A DNA stretch of 64,000 nucleotides from Candidatus Puniceispirillum sp. (GTDB lineage Bacteria; Pseudomonadota; Alphaproteobacteria; Puniceispirillales; Puniceispirillaceae). The notes beneath the pieces were generated by a model, which was given only the letters and a program-made list of their open reading frames with translations, was not told the DNA's origin and ran no database searches. Below, piece after piece: positions 18,086-27,101 of the stretch. Numbering within the stretch: position 1 is the first letter of the stretch; every line of letters begins with the position of its first letter. The position numbers and the translations under genes are program-made. Location of the stretch: NCBI GenBank assembly GCA_028383305.1, contig JAOEVD010000004.1:62001-126000 (forward strand). The letters are read 5' to 3'.

Positions 18086-19285
18086 CTAGTCGATACGCAA
18101 CGCCTCGACCCCGGGCAAGCGTTTGCCCTCAAACCATTCAAGAAACGCGCCGCCTGCGGTTGATACATAGGAGAATTGGTCATTCACCCCGGCATTTGCA
18201 AGTGCCGCCATCGTATCACCACCACCGGCAACACTCATCACACCATCATTTTGCGTTTTTGCTGCAACAGCGCGCGCCAAAGTCGTGGTTGCCGCATCAA
18301 ACGGCGGAATCTCAAACGCGCCCATTGGCCCGTTCCAGACAATTGTCGAACAGCGATCAAGAAAGGCCATTGCCGCCGCCACCGATTCGGCACCAGCATC
18401 TAAAATCATTTCGCCATCGGCAACATCGTCACTGCTGACAAGGCGATGCACGGCACCAAGTTTAAATTCACCCGCGACAACCACATCTTGGGGAAGCAGA
18501 ATCTGGCAATTATGCGCGGCAGCACCATCCATAATACGGCGCGCCGTATCGACCATGTCAGGTTCGGCAAGCGAGGCGCCAATTGGCTTACCTTTCGCCA
18601 GCAAAAATGTATTGGCCATCCCCCCGCCAAGCACCAGCCCATCGGCCTGGGTAACAAGATTTTCCAGCAAGGCCAGCTTTGATGATACTTTTGCACCGCC
18701 AACAACCGCCCCAAGTGGGCGCACAGGCGATGATAGCGCCGCATCCAATGCCGCAAGTTCGGCCGCAAAAGACCGTCCAGCCGCCGATGGCATCAAACGC
18801 GGCAAGGCATCAACCGACGCATGCGCCCGATGCGCACAGGAAAAAGCATCACCAACATAAAGGTCACCAAGCGCCGCAAGGCTTTTAGCAAAGGCCAGAT
18901 CATTGGCTTCTTCTTCAGGATAAAACCGCAGATTTTCCATCATCAGAATGTCGCCACCTGCCAGAGCTGCCACGGCCTTTTTCCCACCTGAGCCAATAAC
19001 ATCACTTTCCACTGGCACTGGCTGGCCAAGAATTCCGGCCATTGATTGCGCCACGGGGCGCACCGTCAGGGCTGGCACAAGGGCGCCTTTCGGCCGGCCA
19101 AAATGCGTTAGCACAACAACTTTTGCACCGCGTACCAGAAGGGATTGAACCCCCGGCATAACACGCCGGATGCGGGTATCGTCGCTAACCACCCCGTCAG
19201 CAAGCGGAACATTAACATCAAGTCGAAGAAGCACAGTTTTGCCAGCGACATCTAACTGGTCGGCAAATTGGAAATTAGCTGTCAT
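18086..19285 (-). CDS. pgk: Phosphoglycerate kinase
   Basis: It interconverts 1,3-bisphosphoglycerate and 3-phosphoglycerate in glycolysis or gluconeogenesis. The 399-residue protein shows LRLDVNVPL, the substrate-binding LTHFGRPKG, ENLRFYPEEE, the VGGAKVSSK hinge region and the nucleotide-binding VAGGGDTMAAL. The two Rossmann-like domains are intact. The 93-bp gap to msrA downstream has no clear terminator, so some co-transcription is possible. Confidence 0.97.
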   Translation of the reverse strand: MTANFQFADQLDVAGKTVLLRLDVNVPLADGVVSDDTRIRRVMPGVQSLLVRGAKVVVLTHFGRPKGALVPALTVRPVAQSMAGILGQPVPVESDVIGSGGKKAVAALAGGDILMMENLRFYPEEEANDLAFAKSLAALGDLYVGDAFSCAHRAHASVDALPRLMPSAAGRSFAAELAALDAALSSPVRPLGAVVGGAKVSSKLALLENLVTQADGLVLGGGMANTFLLAKGKPIGASLAEPDMVDTARRIMDGAAAHNCQILLPQDVVVAGEFKLGAVHRLVSSDDVADGEMILDAGAESVAAAMAFLDRCSTIVWNGPMGAFEIPPFDAATTTLARAVAAKTQNDGVMSVAGGGDTMAALANAGVNDQFSYVSTAGGAFLEWFEGKRLPGVEALRID

Positions 19286-19433
19286 GGTCGCTGGCCTCTG
19301 GCAAAATAGTCGATTGTTCGGTTTGGTTCGGCCTTAGGAAGTACCCAAAACGGACGTGAATTGCAAGATTGCTAACCACGCATTTACCAGCAATCAAATT
19401 TCACGCCCATACAACCAAAAATTCGGCGATAGC

Positions 19434-19461
19434 TTGCTAATTCCTTGCCCTGCGCTATCAT
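19434..19461 (+). promoter_or_regulatory. Probable azlC promoter
   Basis: TTGCTA (19434-19439) and TATCAT (19456-19461) have a 16-bp spacer, 45 bp before the azlC start, in the divergent gap with pgk. Confidence 0.5.
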
Positions 19462-19506
19462 GCCGCTGATCGAGACAACCCCTCTTAAATAAAGAGACAT
19501 TTTGCC

Positions 19507-20253
19507 ATGCCAAAAGTCCAAAACAGCCCAAAGGCCAGCCAAAACCTGTCGGCAGGAAGCGAGTTCTGGGCTGGCGTTTGCGAGGAAATGCCCCTTATTT
19601 TTGGCGTTGCACCCTTTGGCCTTGTGTTCGGCGTTCTTGGCCTCGAAAGCGGCCTGACCCCATGGCAAACAATTTTGATGTCAAGCATCCTGTTTGGTGG
19701 TGCCAGCCAAATTGTGTTTGCTCAACTATGGGCAGCCGGTGTGCCAGCCTTGATTGTTGGCGGGTCGGTTTGCGTGATCAATATGCGCCATGTTCTCTAT
19801 AGCGCATCCATTGCGGCCTATTTGCGTCACCTGCCGCTGCGATGGCGAATTTTACTCGGCTATTTGCTGACCGATGAGGCCTATGCCATCTCAATCAGGC
19901 GATTTCAGCATGAGCCACCTGGCCCTAATCAACATTTTCATCTACTTGGAAGCGGTATGCTGCTGTGGACAAGCTGGCAATTTTCGACGATTTTTGGCGT
20001 TCTAGTCGGCGGCACAATTCCCGATTCATGGTCATTGTCATTGTCATTCGCCGTACCGCTTACCTTTATCGCTATTGTTGCGCCAATTCTAAAAACCCGC
20101 GCCGATCTTGCCGCGGCGGTCACTGCCGGAACCATTGCCATATTAGGCCAACCACTGCCGTGGAATTTATGGCTTATCACCGCTGCCATTGGCGGCATTC
20201 TGGCGGGATGGCTTGTCAGCCGTCTTAACCATCAAGCCGGAGCCACATCATGA
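19507..20253 (+). CDS. azlC: AzlC-family branched-chain amino acid exporter, large subunit
   Basis: This inner-membrane protein, with AzlD, exports branched-chain or related amino acids. The 248 residues contain several hydrophobic helices and the family signature LPLIFGVAPFGLVFG near the N-terminus, then SSILFGGASQIVFAQL and NMRHVLYSAS. The stop overlaps the azlD start by 4 bases (ATGA), so the pair is translationally coupled. The true substrate is unknown. Confidence 0.9.
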   Translation: MPKVQNSPKASQNLSAGSEFWAGVCEEMPLIFGVAPFGLVFGVLGLESGLTPWQTILMSSILFGGASQIVFAQLWAAGVPALIVGGSVCVINMRHVLYSASIAAYLRHLPLRWRILLGYLLTDEAYAISIRRFQHEPPGPNQHFHLLGSGMLLWTSWQFSTIFGVLVGGTIPDSWSLSLSFAVPLTFIAIVAPILKTRADLAAAVTAGTIAILGQPLPWNLWLITAAIGGILAGWLVSRLNHQAGATS

Positions 20254-20564
20254 TCTGGTTCATCATGATTGCGGCAGGCCTGTTTACCTTTGCAACGCGT
20301 TTTATCATGCTTAGCAATGGCATTAGCAATCGGCCGCCGCAATGGCTTGTTGATGCTTTGGGGTTTGTGCCAATTGCGGTTCTAACAGCGATTATTGTCC
20401 CTGCCATATTGATTGATCCGGCAGACCAGACAATTGCCCTTTGGGATAATCCGCGTTTATTTGCCGCCGCGCTGGCGATCATTGCGGCATTGGTGACGCG
20501 GCAGATGATCACCACAATTGCGGTTGGTATTGTCGCGCTATGGGTGCTTCAATGGGCGATGTGA
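20250..20564 (+). CDS. azlD: AzlD-family transporter small subunit
   Basis: This 104-residue membrane partner of AzlC has four hydrophobic segments and the typical start FTFATRFIML, followed by a proline-bearing loop and VPIAVLTAIIVPAIL. Small size and the ATGA overlap with azlC identify it. It converges on the pterin carbinolamine dehydratase gene 35 bp downstream. Confidence 0.88.
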   Translation: MIWFIMIAAGLFTFATRFIMLSNGISNRPPQWLVDALGFVPIAVLTAIIVPAILIDPADQTIALWDNPRLFAAALAIIAALVTRQMITTIAVGIVALWVLQWAM

Positions 20565-20598
20565 TGGACAGCCGCGTACCGCTGCAAGCCGGATCGAT

Positions 20599-20916
20599 CT
20601 AGGCCTTCAACCCGCTATCGACGGCAAGCTGATCACAAATCTTTGCCATTTCCAGATCAAGCGCGGTAATGCCACCGCATGAATGCGTTGCCCAGCGAAT
20701 CGTCACCTGACGATATTGATTGTGAAATTCGGGATGGTGATTGGCGCGTTCTGCCATCAGGGCAACCCGTCCCATAAACCCGAAAGCAGCGTTGAAATTC
20801 TTAAAGAAATAAGTTTTTTTTATGATTTGCAAAGACGCATCTTCGGGCGTCAATTGCCAGCCTTGCCTATCTTCAAGACTGGCGATAATCGCGGCCCGAT
20901 CGAGGGATTTGTTCAT
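20599..20916 (-). CDS. phhB: Pterin-4a-carbinolamine dehydratase
   Basis: It dehydrates 4a-hydroxytetrahydropterin formed by aromatic amino acid hydroxylases. The active-site motif HHPEF with a following WATHSCGGITALDLEMAK is diagnostic. From ATG 20916 the protein has 105 residues, the family length. The open frame upstream (to 20988) is not conserved-looking. No phenylalanine hydroxylase gene is nearby, so the partner lies elsewhere or the protein has another pterin role. Confidence 0.93.
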   Translation of the reverse strand: MNKSLDRAAIIASLEDRQGWQLTPEDASLQIIKKTYFFKNFNAAFGFMGRVALMAERANHHPEFHNQYRQVTIRWATHSCGGITALDLEMAKICDQLAVDSGLKA

Positions 20917-21047
20917 ATCAATTTGCCCTTTCCTGCCAGAACCGGCATTGTCTTTGGTGTGTCTTGCATCGCAAGCTGCATGCCGCAAATTGTGCCAATG
21001 AGCCAGCTATCATTGCAATATAGCCAAAACAGCCTAAAATTTCACCC

Positions 21048-21521
21048 ATGTCGAAAACCCTGTTAATCATTGCCCATACGCCATCGCCAAATACCGTCGC
21101 GCTTGCCAAGGCGGGGCTTGATGCCTGCCTTGGTTATAATGGCTATGATCAGGGTGCGGTCAAAATACGCTGTGTCTCGCCATTTGATGTGACCAGCCCC
21201 GATCTATTGGCCGCCGATGCAGTCATCATCGGCACAACCGAAAATATTGGATATATGGCTGGCGCAACCAAGGATATGTTTGATCGTTGTTATAATGACT
21301 GGCTGGATCACAGCGATGCCAAGCCGGTTGCGATCTATATCCGCGCCGGATTGGACGGCACCGCAACCAAGCGCGCACTGACAAGCATTTGTGGCGGCCT
21401 GAAATGGCGACTGGTGGCCGAGCCTTTGATTCTGCATGGCGATTGGAATGATGGTTTTTGCGAGCAGGTTGGCGATCTATGTCTTGGCGTGGCAGCTGGG
21501 TTAGATGCCGGCATCTTCTAG
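21048..21521 (+). CDS. Flavodoxin-like NAD(P)H-dependent FMN protein
   Basis: This 157-residue single-domain protein begins KTLLIIAHTPSPNT, a flavodoxin-type phosphate-binding loop, and contains GTTENIGYMAGATKDMFDRCY, resembling the second FMN loop. It is probably a small flavodoxin or FMN reductase. Redox partner and role are not visible. It is divergent from the carbinolamine dehydratase gene and convergent with the copper chaperone gene. Confidence 0.75.
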   Translation: MSKTLLIIAHTPSPNTVALAKAGLDACLGYNGYDQGAVKIRCVSPFDVTSPDLLAADAVIIGTTENIGYMAGATKDMFDRCYNDWLDHSDAKPVAIYIRAGLDGTATKRALTSICGGLKWRLVAEPLILHGDWNDGFCEQVGDLCLGVAAGLDAGIF

Positions 21522-21549
21522 GCTGGTGGCCGTGCACATGATGGCTTTG

Positions 21550-22074
21550 CTAGTTGCTTTTCGGCATATTCATTGAGTGCGCGTCGGATGAATGCGTATT
21601 AGGTGAATGCGAAGACGGCATTTTCAAATCGGCAGGGCGTTTGGCAAGACCGGTTAGTTTGACCTTTCCAGCTTTTTCAAACACGAACGTCACTTGGTAA
21701 CGTTCGTCAGCATTCAATGGCGCTTTCAACCCGATCAGCATCACATGAAACCCACCAGGTGCCAGCTGGATTGTCTTGCCAGCCGGAATAGCAATGCCGC
21801 CGTCAATCTGCCGCATTTTCATAACGCCATTTGTGATCTCCATTGTGTGAAGTTCGGTTTTGCGGGAAAGGCTGCTTTCAGCGGCCAGCAACCGGTCGGC
21901 CATGGCACCATGATTTGTGATCGACAAATAGGCAGCGCTGCTTGGCATTGATCCGATCGTTGCGCGAAATTGCAGCGTCCCATACATCAGGTCAGACGCC
22001 ATCGCCGGTGACAGCATCATCAGACCCATTACAACAGCAGCAAATATCCGTTGCAAAATCAAAGACAGCATCAC
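21550..22074 (-). CDS. PCu(A)C-type periplasmic copper chaperone
   Basis: It delivers Cu(I) to cytochrome oxidase or other cuproproteins. A signal peptide (residues 1-26, ending PAMA) precedes the DUF461 domain. The copper-site pattern is present: ELHTMEI, then Met residues, then GGFHVML. The C-terminal tail (about 150-174) is rich in His, Ser and Met, an extra metal-binding extension seen in some relatives. It is 174 residues long, with no SenC partner adjacent. Confidence 0.9.
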   Translation of the reverse strand: MMLSLILQRIFAAVVMGLMMLSPAMASDLMYGTLQFRATIGSMPSSAAYLSITNHGAMADRLLAAESSLSRKTELHTMEITNGVMKMRQIDGGIAIPAGKTIQLAPGGFHVMLIGLKAPLNADERYQVTFVFEKAGKVKLTGLAKRPADLKMPSSHSPNTHSSDAHSMNMPKSN

Positions 22075-22092
22075 ATCACCATTCTTGCGCTG

Positions 22093-22114
22093 AAAACAAC
22101 CTAGCCAGAGCTAG
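22093..22114 (-). terminator. Weak terminator at the end of the alpha-hydroxyacid dehydrogenase gene
   Basis: On the minus strand CTAGC-TCTG-GCTAG overlaps the stop codon and is followed by GTTGTTTT. The stem is only 5 bp. Confidence 0.3.
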
Positions 22115-23262
22115 CCATTTCCAAGCCGCTTGACCTCATCAATCGACGACAGGCCAAGCTGCGCCATTACATCGCGAACTTCTTCCAAAAGGATTGAGGC
22201 CGCATGCTCCCCGCCTTTGTTGCCAAGGGCGGCAACGGCATACATGAAACCGCGGCCAACAAGCGCAAAATCAGCGCCTGCCGACAATACCCGCACAATA
22301 TCAAGCCCCGACATGATACCACTGTCGACAATCAGCGGCACATCCTTGCCAACCGCAGCGCGAATGGCTGACAGCTGTGCCAAAGGTGGTGGTGCTGCAT
22401 CTAATTGACGGCCACCATGATTTGAGACAACAATGCCATCAACGCCAAGCTTGATCGCCCGCGCTGCATCTTGTCCATGAAGAACCCCTTTGAGATAGAT
22501 TTCGCCATCCCATTCGGCGCGAATTTCAGCTAGATAATCCCAATCAAGCGAGCCGTTTAGCTGATCGCCGATGAATTTGGTGATGCCCATCGTCCCATTA
22601 TTCTTGGCATAGGGTTCCATATTGCGAAAGCGTGCCCCGCCATTCAGCAAGGTCCGCACTGCCCATTCCGGACGAAGCATGCTTTGCCAGATGACGCGAG
22701 GTGAAAAGGCCGAATTACCTCGGCTGCCAAGTGGCGCGCCCGCAATCCGCATGCGCTCGCGGCGGCTTGGTGATGGCACATCAGCGGTCACAACCAACGT
22801 TGTGTAGCCGCAGCCCTTGGCGCGCCGCAGCAAATCACGCATCAGATCACGGTCACGAGGGGCATAAAGCTGAAACCAGCCCATTTCGCCCGCAGATTCG
22901 GCGATCATTTCGATTGATTCACCAGCCACCGTGCTCAGCGTATAGGGAAAGCCGTGTCTTTTGGCAGCGCGGCCAATAATCGATTCCGCCCCGGGCCAGA
23001 TCAATGATGACAGACCAATAGGCGCCGCACCAAACGGCGCCTTGAATGTTTTTTTGCCAAGCTTGGTTGTTAGATCGGGATCGACCCGCCCTCGCATGAA
23101 TTGCGGTGTTAGCTCGATCGAGTCGAGAAAAGCTCTGTTTTCGTCTTTGGCGCGATCATGGCCTGTTCCTGAGTCAAGATAGGCAAACACAAATTTTGGA
23201 ATGCGTCTCGACGCAGGCTTTTTCAGATCCGACAAGCGCGGATATTTGTTCATCAAATTCAT
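22111..23262 (-). CDS. FMN-dependent alpha-hydroxy acid dehydrogenase (LldD/glycolate oxidase family)
   Basis: It oxidises an L-2-hydroxy acid to the 2-oxo acid, passing electrons to quinone or oxygen. The 383-residue TIM barrel shows PIGLSSL, WFQLYAPRDRD, VVTADVP and the catalytic VSNHGGRQLD (His/Arg), then LIVDSGIMSG and GRGFMYAVAALG for FMN phosphate. L-lactate is the commonest substrate. Glycolate, mandelate or other hydroxy acids are possible. A second paralogue is at 44648-45784. Confidence 0.88.
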   Translation of the reverse strand: MNLMNKYPRLSDLKKPASRRIPKFVFAYLDSGTGHDRAKDENRAFLDSIELTPQFMRGRVDPDLTTKLGKKTFKAPFGAAPIGLSSLIWPGAESIIGRAAKRHGFPYTLSTVAGESIEMIAESAGEMGWFQLYAPRDRDLMRDLLRRAKGCGYTTLVVTADVPSPSRRERMRIAGAPLGSRGNSAFSPRVIWQSMLRPEWAVRTLLNGGARFRNMEPYAKNNGTMGITKFIGDQLNGSLDWDYLAEIRAEWDGEIYLKGVLHGQDAARAIKLGVDGIVVSNHGGRQLDAAPPPLAQLSAIRAAVGKDVPLIVDSGIMSGLDIVRVLSAGADFALVGRGFMYAVAALGNKGGEHAASILLEEVRDVMAQLGLSSIDEVKRLGNG

Positions 23263-23314
23263 GATTTATTCGCCGTAAAAAAGCTTCCAAGAAGGGCCAT
23301 AGCCCGCAACGAAC

Positions 23315-23347
23315 CAAAACTGACGCCCTCTCCTGCGAGGGCATCAG
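23315..23347 (-). terminator. Rho-independent terminator after the cytochrome c gene
   Basis: On the minus strand an 11-bp stem CTGATGCCCTC/GAGGGCGTCAG (one G-T pair) with loop GCAGGA is followed by TTTTGGTT. It starts 2 bp past the stop. Confidence 0.75.
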
Positions 23348-23348
23348 G

Positions 23349-23717
23349 TTATTTTGGTGATTTTAAATAGGCAATCACATTGGCAATGTCGGATTCTTTT
23401 TTCAGGCCAGCAAACGACATTTTGGTGCCTTTTAGGTATTTCTTTGGCTTAGCAAGGAAACCAGCCAAAGTTGCCTCATCCCAAACCAGACCCGATCCAG
23501 CCATCGCTTTGGAATATTTGAACCCGTCAACCGCACCAGCTGCACGGCCAACAATATTCACCAGATGCGGGCCAGATTTGTTTTTTTCCCGATCAACGTA
23601 ATGACAGGCCTTACATTTCTTGAATACTTTTGCACCCGCAGCTGCATCGCCAGCCTGTGCCGGAGCTGCCATAAGAAGTCCTGCCGCTGCTGCGGCGATA
23701 AAAACATAATTTTTCAT
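23349..23717 (-). CDS. Class I c-type cytochrome (c2/c550-like)
   Basis: This is a soluble periplasmic electron carrier. The signal peptide is residues 1-22 (ending AQA). The heme motif CKACH (Cys35, Cys38, His39) and distal Met100 in GTKMSFAG are present. At 122 residues it resembles mitochondrial-type cytochrome c2. GAGG precedes the ATG. It is divergent from ccmE, whose product takes part in attaching the heme to such cytochromes, and it has its own terminator. Confidence 0.95.
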   Translation of the reverse strand: MKNYVFIAAAAAGLLMAAPAQAGDAAAGAKVFKKCKACHYVDREKNKSGPHLVNIVGRAAGAVDGFKYSKAMAGSGLVWDEATLAGFLAKPKKYLKGTKMSFAGLKKESDIANVIAYLKSPK

Positions 23718-23894
23718 AAATTCCTCACTACGTTCTATAAATTTGTAACACTTGTTTACAGCGTTTGACGACGCTACACAATAACCTGCGCTGTCTTGCC
23801 GCGACCCTAAATTTCCGGCAAACTATTGTATGTTTCTAATCTTCTGGTAAGCAGCGTTATCAAATCCCTGATGATACGCATCAACGAGGCATCC

Positions 23895-24332
23895 ATGTCA
23901 CCAAAGGCCAAACGGTTATCAATCATCGCGATGATCGCAGCATTGGTTGGCGTTGCAGCCATGCTTGTGCTTGGCGCGCTTCGCGACAATATCGTTTTTT
24001 TCTATACGCCAACCGAAATTACCACCTCAGGAACAAAGTCGGGGCAGGCATTGCGGCTTGGCGGGCTGGTCAAAGATGGCAGCGTCAAGATCGACGGATT
24101 GCAATCTGTTTTCACGGTCACCGATGGTTCAAATGAAATCAGCGTCCGCTATGACAATGCGTTGCCAAGCCTGTTTCGCGAAGGCCAAGGCGTCGTTGCC
24201 GAAGGGTCACTTGCCAATGGTGAATTTATCGCAACCAATGTTTTGGCCAAGCATGATGAAAATTACATGCCTGCCGAAGTTGCTGAAAAGCTAAAGGATA
24301 CAGGCGTCTGGAAGGGCGGCAAAGCCGACTAG
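23895..24332 (+). CDS. ccmE: CcmE cytochrome c maturation heme chaperone
   Basis: CcmE binds heme covalently in the periplasm and hands it to apocytochromes. It has an N-terminal transmembrane helix (about 7-29), an OB-fold domain, and the heme-binding His120 with Tyr124 in KHDENYMP. ATG 23895 follows GAGG at 6 nt and gives 145 residues, the family size. The frame upstream to 23826 is not needed. No other ccm gene is adjacent. Confidence 0.95.
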   Translation: MSPKAKRLSIIAMIAALVGVAAMLVLGALRDNIVFFYTPTEITTSGTKSGQALRLGGLVKDGSVKIDGLQSVFTVTDGSNEISVRYDNALPSLFREGQGVVAEGSLANGEFIATNVLAKHDENYMPAEVAEKLKDTGVWKGGKAD

Positions 24333-24374
24333 ACGGCGCTGTTATCACTTTTTATGGGCTTAATCCTTTTGGGC

Positions 24375-25412
24375 CTATTCTTTTTGATTTGGCGCTTTCA
24401 AATCCATATCTTGCGGTGCCGCATCGGCAGGTTCTACAATCGCGGCGGTTGCCGGCATCGGGCTTGACGTAATCACGTCAATCGATTGGACATTTTCACG
24501 ATAAAGCGTGTAAAGCCCGCCCGCCAGAATAAGCGTTATCCCAATCATAACCATCTGATCCGGCCATTCATCCCAGATCACAACACCCCAGAAAACACCA
24601 AACGGAATCGCGACATATTCAAATGGCGCAATGACCGATGCCTCAACCGAACGATAGGCGTTGGACGATGCGTAGGACAATAGCAGAACCGAAAAGCTGC
24701 AAATCACCAGATAGCCAAGATTGGTCAAAGACATCAGTGATGGCGCGCGAAGCAGAAAATCAATGGTCGGATTGCCTGATTGATCAACTGGCCAGATCAT
24801 GTTCATAAGCATGAACAGCACGCCAATCGTTAAATAACAAATATGCTGAACCGCAACCATTCCCGATAGATTGCCAACCGATTTTAGGCGTCTTGTCCAT
24901 ATCTGAAAGGCGGCATAGCTGAAGGCCGACATCACAACAAACAAGGTTTCCACCTGAAACTGAACCCCGCCGGGCCGAATGATAAACAAAACCCCAGCCA
25001 TGCCAGCTGATACTGCGGCCAAACGGTGAAGGCCAATTTTCTCGCCAAGAAATGGCACTGATAGAATCGTAATGATTAATGGTGACACAAAGAAAATGGC
25101 GATCACATTTGCCAGCGGCAACGTCCCTAGCGAAACAAAAAACAGCACCATCGCCAGCACTAGACACATGCTACGGGCGAAGAACAGCCAGAAAACTTTT
25201 GCTGGCAGCGCAAACATTGCCTGAATACTGCGGCTGAAAATGCCAAGCATGATCAGCGTCATTCCTGCCCGCAAAGCGACCAGCTGGCCAAGCGAAACAT
25301 CACCACTCATCAATTTAATCAATGCGTCATTAAGGGGAATAATTCCCATTGCCAAAGCCAGAACGCCAAGGGCGAAATAGGGCATCGACATACGATCAGT
25401 GATCATTTTCAT
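24375..25412 (-). CDS. EamA/DMT-family transporter
   Basis: This inner-membrane protein has about ten hydrophobic segments in two EamA repeats. PLNDALIKLMSG near the start, LPLANVIAIFFVSPLIITILSV and VIAPFEYVAIPFGV are typical of the drug/metabolite superfamily. I placed the start at ATG 25412 (345 residues), 9 nt after AAGGA. The frame runs further up to 25514. The C-terminal tail is acidic and Ala/Pro-rich. The substrate cannot be inferred. Confidence 0.85.
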   Translation of the reverse strand: MKMITDRMSMPYFALGVLALAMGIIPLNDALIKLMSGDVSLGQLVALRAGMTLIMLGIFSRSIQAMFALPAKVFWLFFARSMCLVLAMVLFFVSLGTLPLANVIAIFFVSPLIITILSVPFLGEKIGLHRLAAVSAGMAGVLFIIRPGGVQFQVETLFVVMSAFSYAAFQIWTRRLKSVGNLSGMVAVQHICYLTIGVLFMLMNMIWPVDQSGNPTIDFLLRAPSLMSLTNLGYLVICSFSVLLLSYASSNAYRSVEASVIAPFEYVAIPFGVFWGVVIWDEWPDQMVMIGITLILAGGLYTLYRENVQSIDVITSSPMPATAAIVEPADAAPQDMDLKAPNQKE

Positions 25413-25645
25413 TCGCTGCCGTCCTTTGCATGACATTGCGAAACTATCAGGCCGATAGGACATGATATCCGCATCACTTAAATCCCGCTTATCAGGAAAT
25501 GACAAGTCATGCAAATGATTGCCAAAAAACAGATATACCCAGATCGAGTAAAGGGGTTGTGTTCAAATCCTCTTTCGGTCAGCATGACCCATGCCAATAA
25601 AGCGAACTCTTGCAGATATTGGCAGCATGAAAGGCGCGAAAAACC

Positions 25646-27097
25646 ATGTCAGAAACCGGACAGAATTTTATTGCAGGCGCGTGGTGCGATGGGCAAAGCA
25701 CAATTGCCAATATCAATCCATCCGATCTTAGCGATCAGATCGGCCATTTTGCGCAGGCAGATAGCGCCCAGCTTGATCGCGCCCTAGATGCCGCCCAAAC
25801 CGCCCAGAAAAAATGGGTCGCCACCGGTCTTGAGGCGCGTCAAAACATCTTGATGAATATCGGCAATGAATTGATGGAACGCCGCATCGAGCTTGGCACC
25901 CTTCTTAGCCGCGAAGAAGGCAAGCCATTGGCCGAAGGTGTTGGTGAAATCTACCGAGCCGGCCAGTTCTTTACCTATTATGCTGCCGAAGTGCTTCGTC
26001 AGATCGGTGATGCGGCCGATAGTGTTCGTGACGGCATCGAAATTGACGTTCGGCGCGAACCGGTTGGAGTTGTTGCCATCATCAGCCCTTGGAATTTTCC
26101 AACCGCAACAGCAGTCTGGAAAATTGCGCCAGCGCTGGCTTTTGGCAATGCGGTCATCTGGAAACCGGCAAATCTGGTTCCGGCTTCGGCTGTTGCCTTA
26201 AGCGAAATCATTTCGCGTCAGGATATTCCGCATGGGCTGTTTAATCTGGTGATGGGGCCGGGCGGCAGCATTGGCCAGAAACTTGTCGAATCTTCGGCGA
26301 TAAATGCGATCAGCTTTACCGGCTCGCTGGATGTTGGCAAACAGATTGCTACCGCCGCAATTGCCAATCTTACCAAAGTCCAAATGGAAATGGGATCAAA
26401 GAACGCGCTTGCCATTATGGATGATGCCGATCTTGACCTTGCCGTGGCAACCGCGCTTGGCGGCGCTTTTGGCGGGACGGGTCAAAAATGCACCGCCTCG
26501 TCACGGCTTGTTGTGCATGAGGCCATCCATGACGAATTCGCCGACCGGCTTGTTGCCGCAGCATCGGCGATGAAGGTTGGGCATGCCTTGGCTGATGGAA
26601 CGCAAATTGGCCCCGTGGTTAGCGCCGGACAATTGGCCGAAAACCTGCAATGGATGGAAACAGCCAAACAGGAAGGCGGCGAGGTACTGTGTGGCGGCGA
26701 GACGGTTAGCCGCGATCATGATGGATATTACATAACGCCTGCGGTTATTGGTGGCACGAAAAATGACTGGCGCATCAATCGCGAAGAAATGTTTGCGCCA
26801 ATCGCCTGTATCATCAAAGTCGGCTCGTATGATGAGGCGCTTGATGTCGTGAATGACACTGATTTTGGCCTAACATCGGGGATCATCACCCGTTCGCTGG
26901 CGCGGGCAACGCATTTCCGCCGCAATGCCCAAACTGGTGTTGTTACGATTAACCTGCCAACCGCAGGCACTGATTATCATGTTCCATTTGGCGGACGCGG
27001 CAACAGCTCATATGGCCCGCGTGAACAAGGAAGCTATGCCGCCGAATTCTATACAATCGTGAAAACCAGCTATATTGCTGCTGGCAAGCCGGAATAA
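25646..27097 (+). CDS. NAD(P)-dependent aldehyde dehydrogenase, ketoglutarate-semialdehyde type
   Basis: It oxidises an aldehyde to an acid. The catalytic residues Glu249 (EMGSKN) and Cys282 (GQKCTAS) are present, with the SPWNFP cofactor region. The C-terminal FGGRGNSSYGPREQGSYAAEFY matches the YcbD/2,5-dioxovalerate dehydrogenase branch, so a dicarboxylate semialdehyde is a likely substrate. At 483 residues it is full length. It opens a four-gene plus-strand operon, with the M19-like gene 4 bp downstream. Confidence 0.88.
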   Translation: MSETGQNFIAGAWCDGQSTIANINPSDLSDQIGHFAQADSAQLDRALDAAQTAQKKWVATGLEARQNILMNIGNELMERRIELGTLLSREEGKPLAEGVGEIYRAGQFFTYYAAEVLRQIGDAADSVRDGIEIDVRREPVGVVAIISPWNFPTATAVWKIAPALAFGNAVIWKPANLVPASAVALSEIISRQDIPHGLFNLVMGPGGSIGQKLVESSAINAISFTGSLDVGKQIATAAIANLTKVQMEMGSKNALAIMDDADLDLAVATALGGAFGGTGQKCTASSRLVVHEAIHDEFADRLVAAASAMKVGHALADGTQIGPVVSAGQLAENLQWMETAKQEGGEVLCGGETVSRDHDGYYITPAVIGGTKNDWRINREEMFAPIACIIKVGSYDEALDVVNDTDFGLTSGIITRSLARATHFRRNAQTGVVTINLPTAGTDYHVPFGGRGNSSYGPREQGSYAAEFYTIVKTSYIAAGKPE

Positions 27098-27101
27098 TCA
27101 G

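Noticed and set aside
25558-25590. Possible tRNA 3' end (GTTCAAATCC followed by a pyrimidine-rich stretch)
   Set aside because: The T-stem does not pair (TTGTG with CCTCT) and no anticodon or D arm precedes it.
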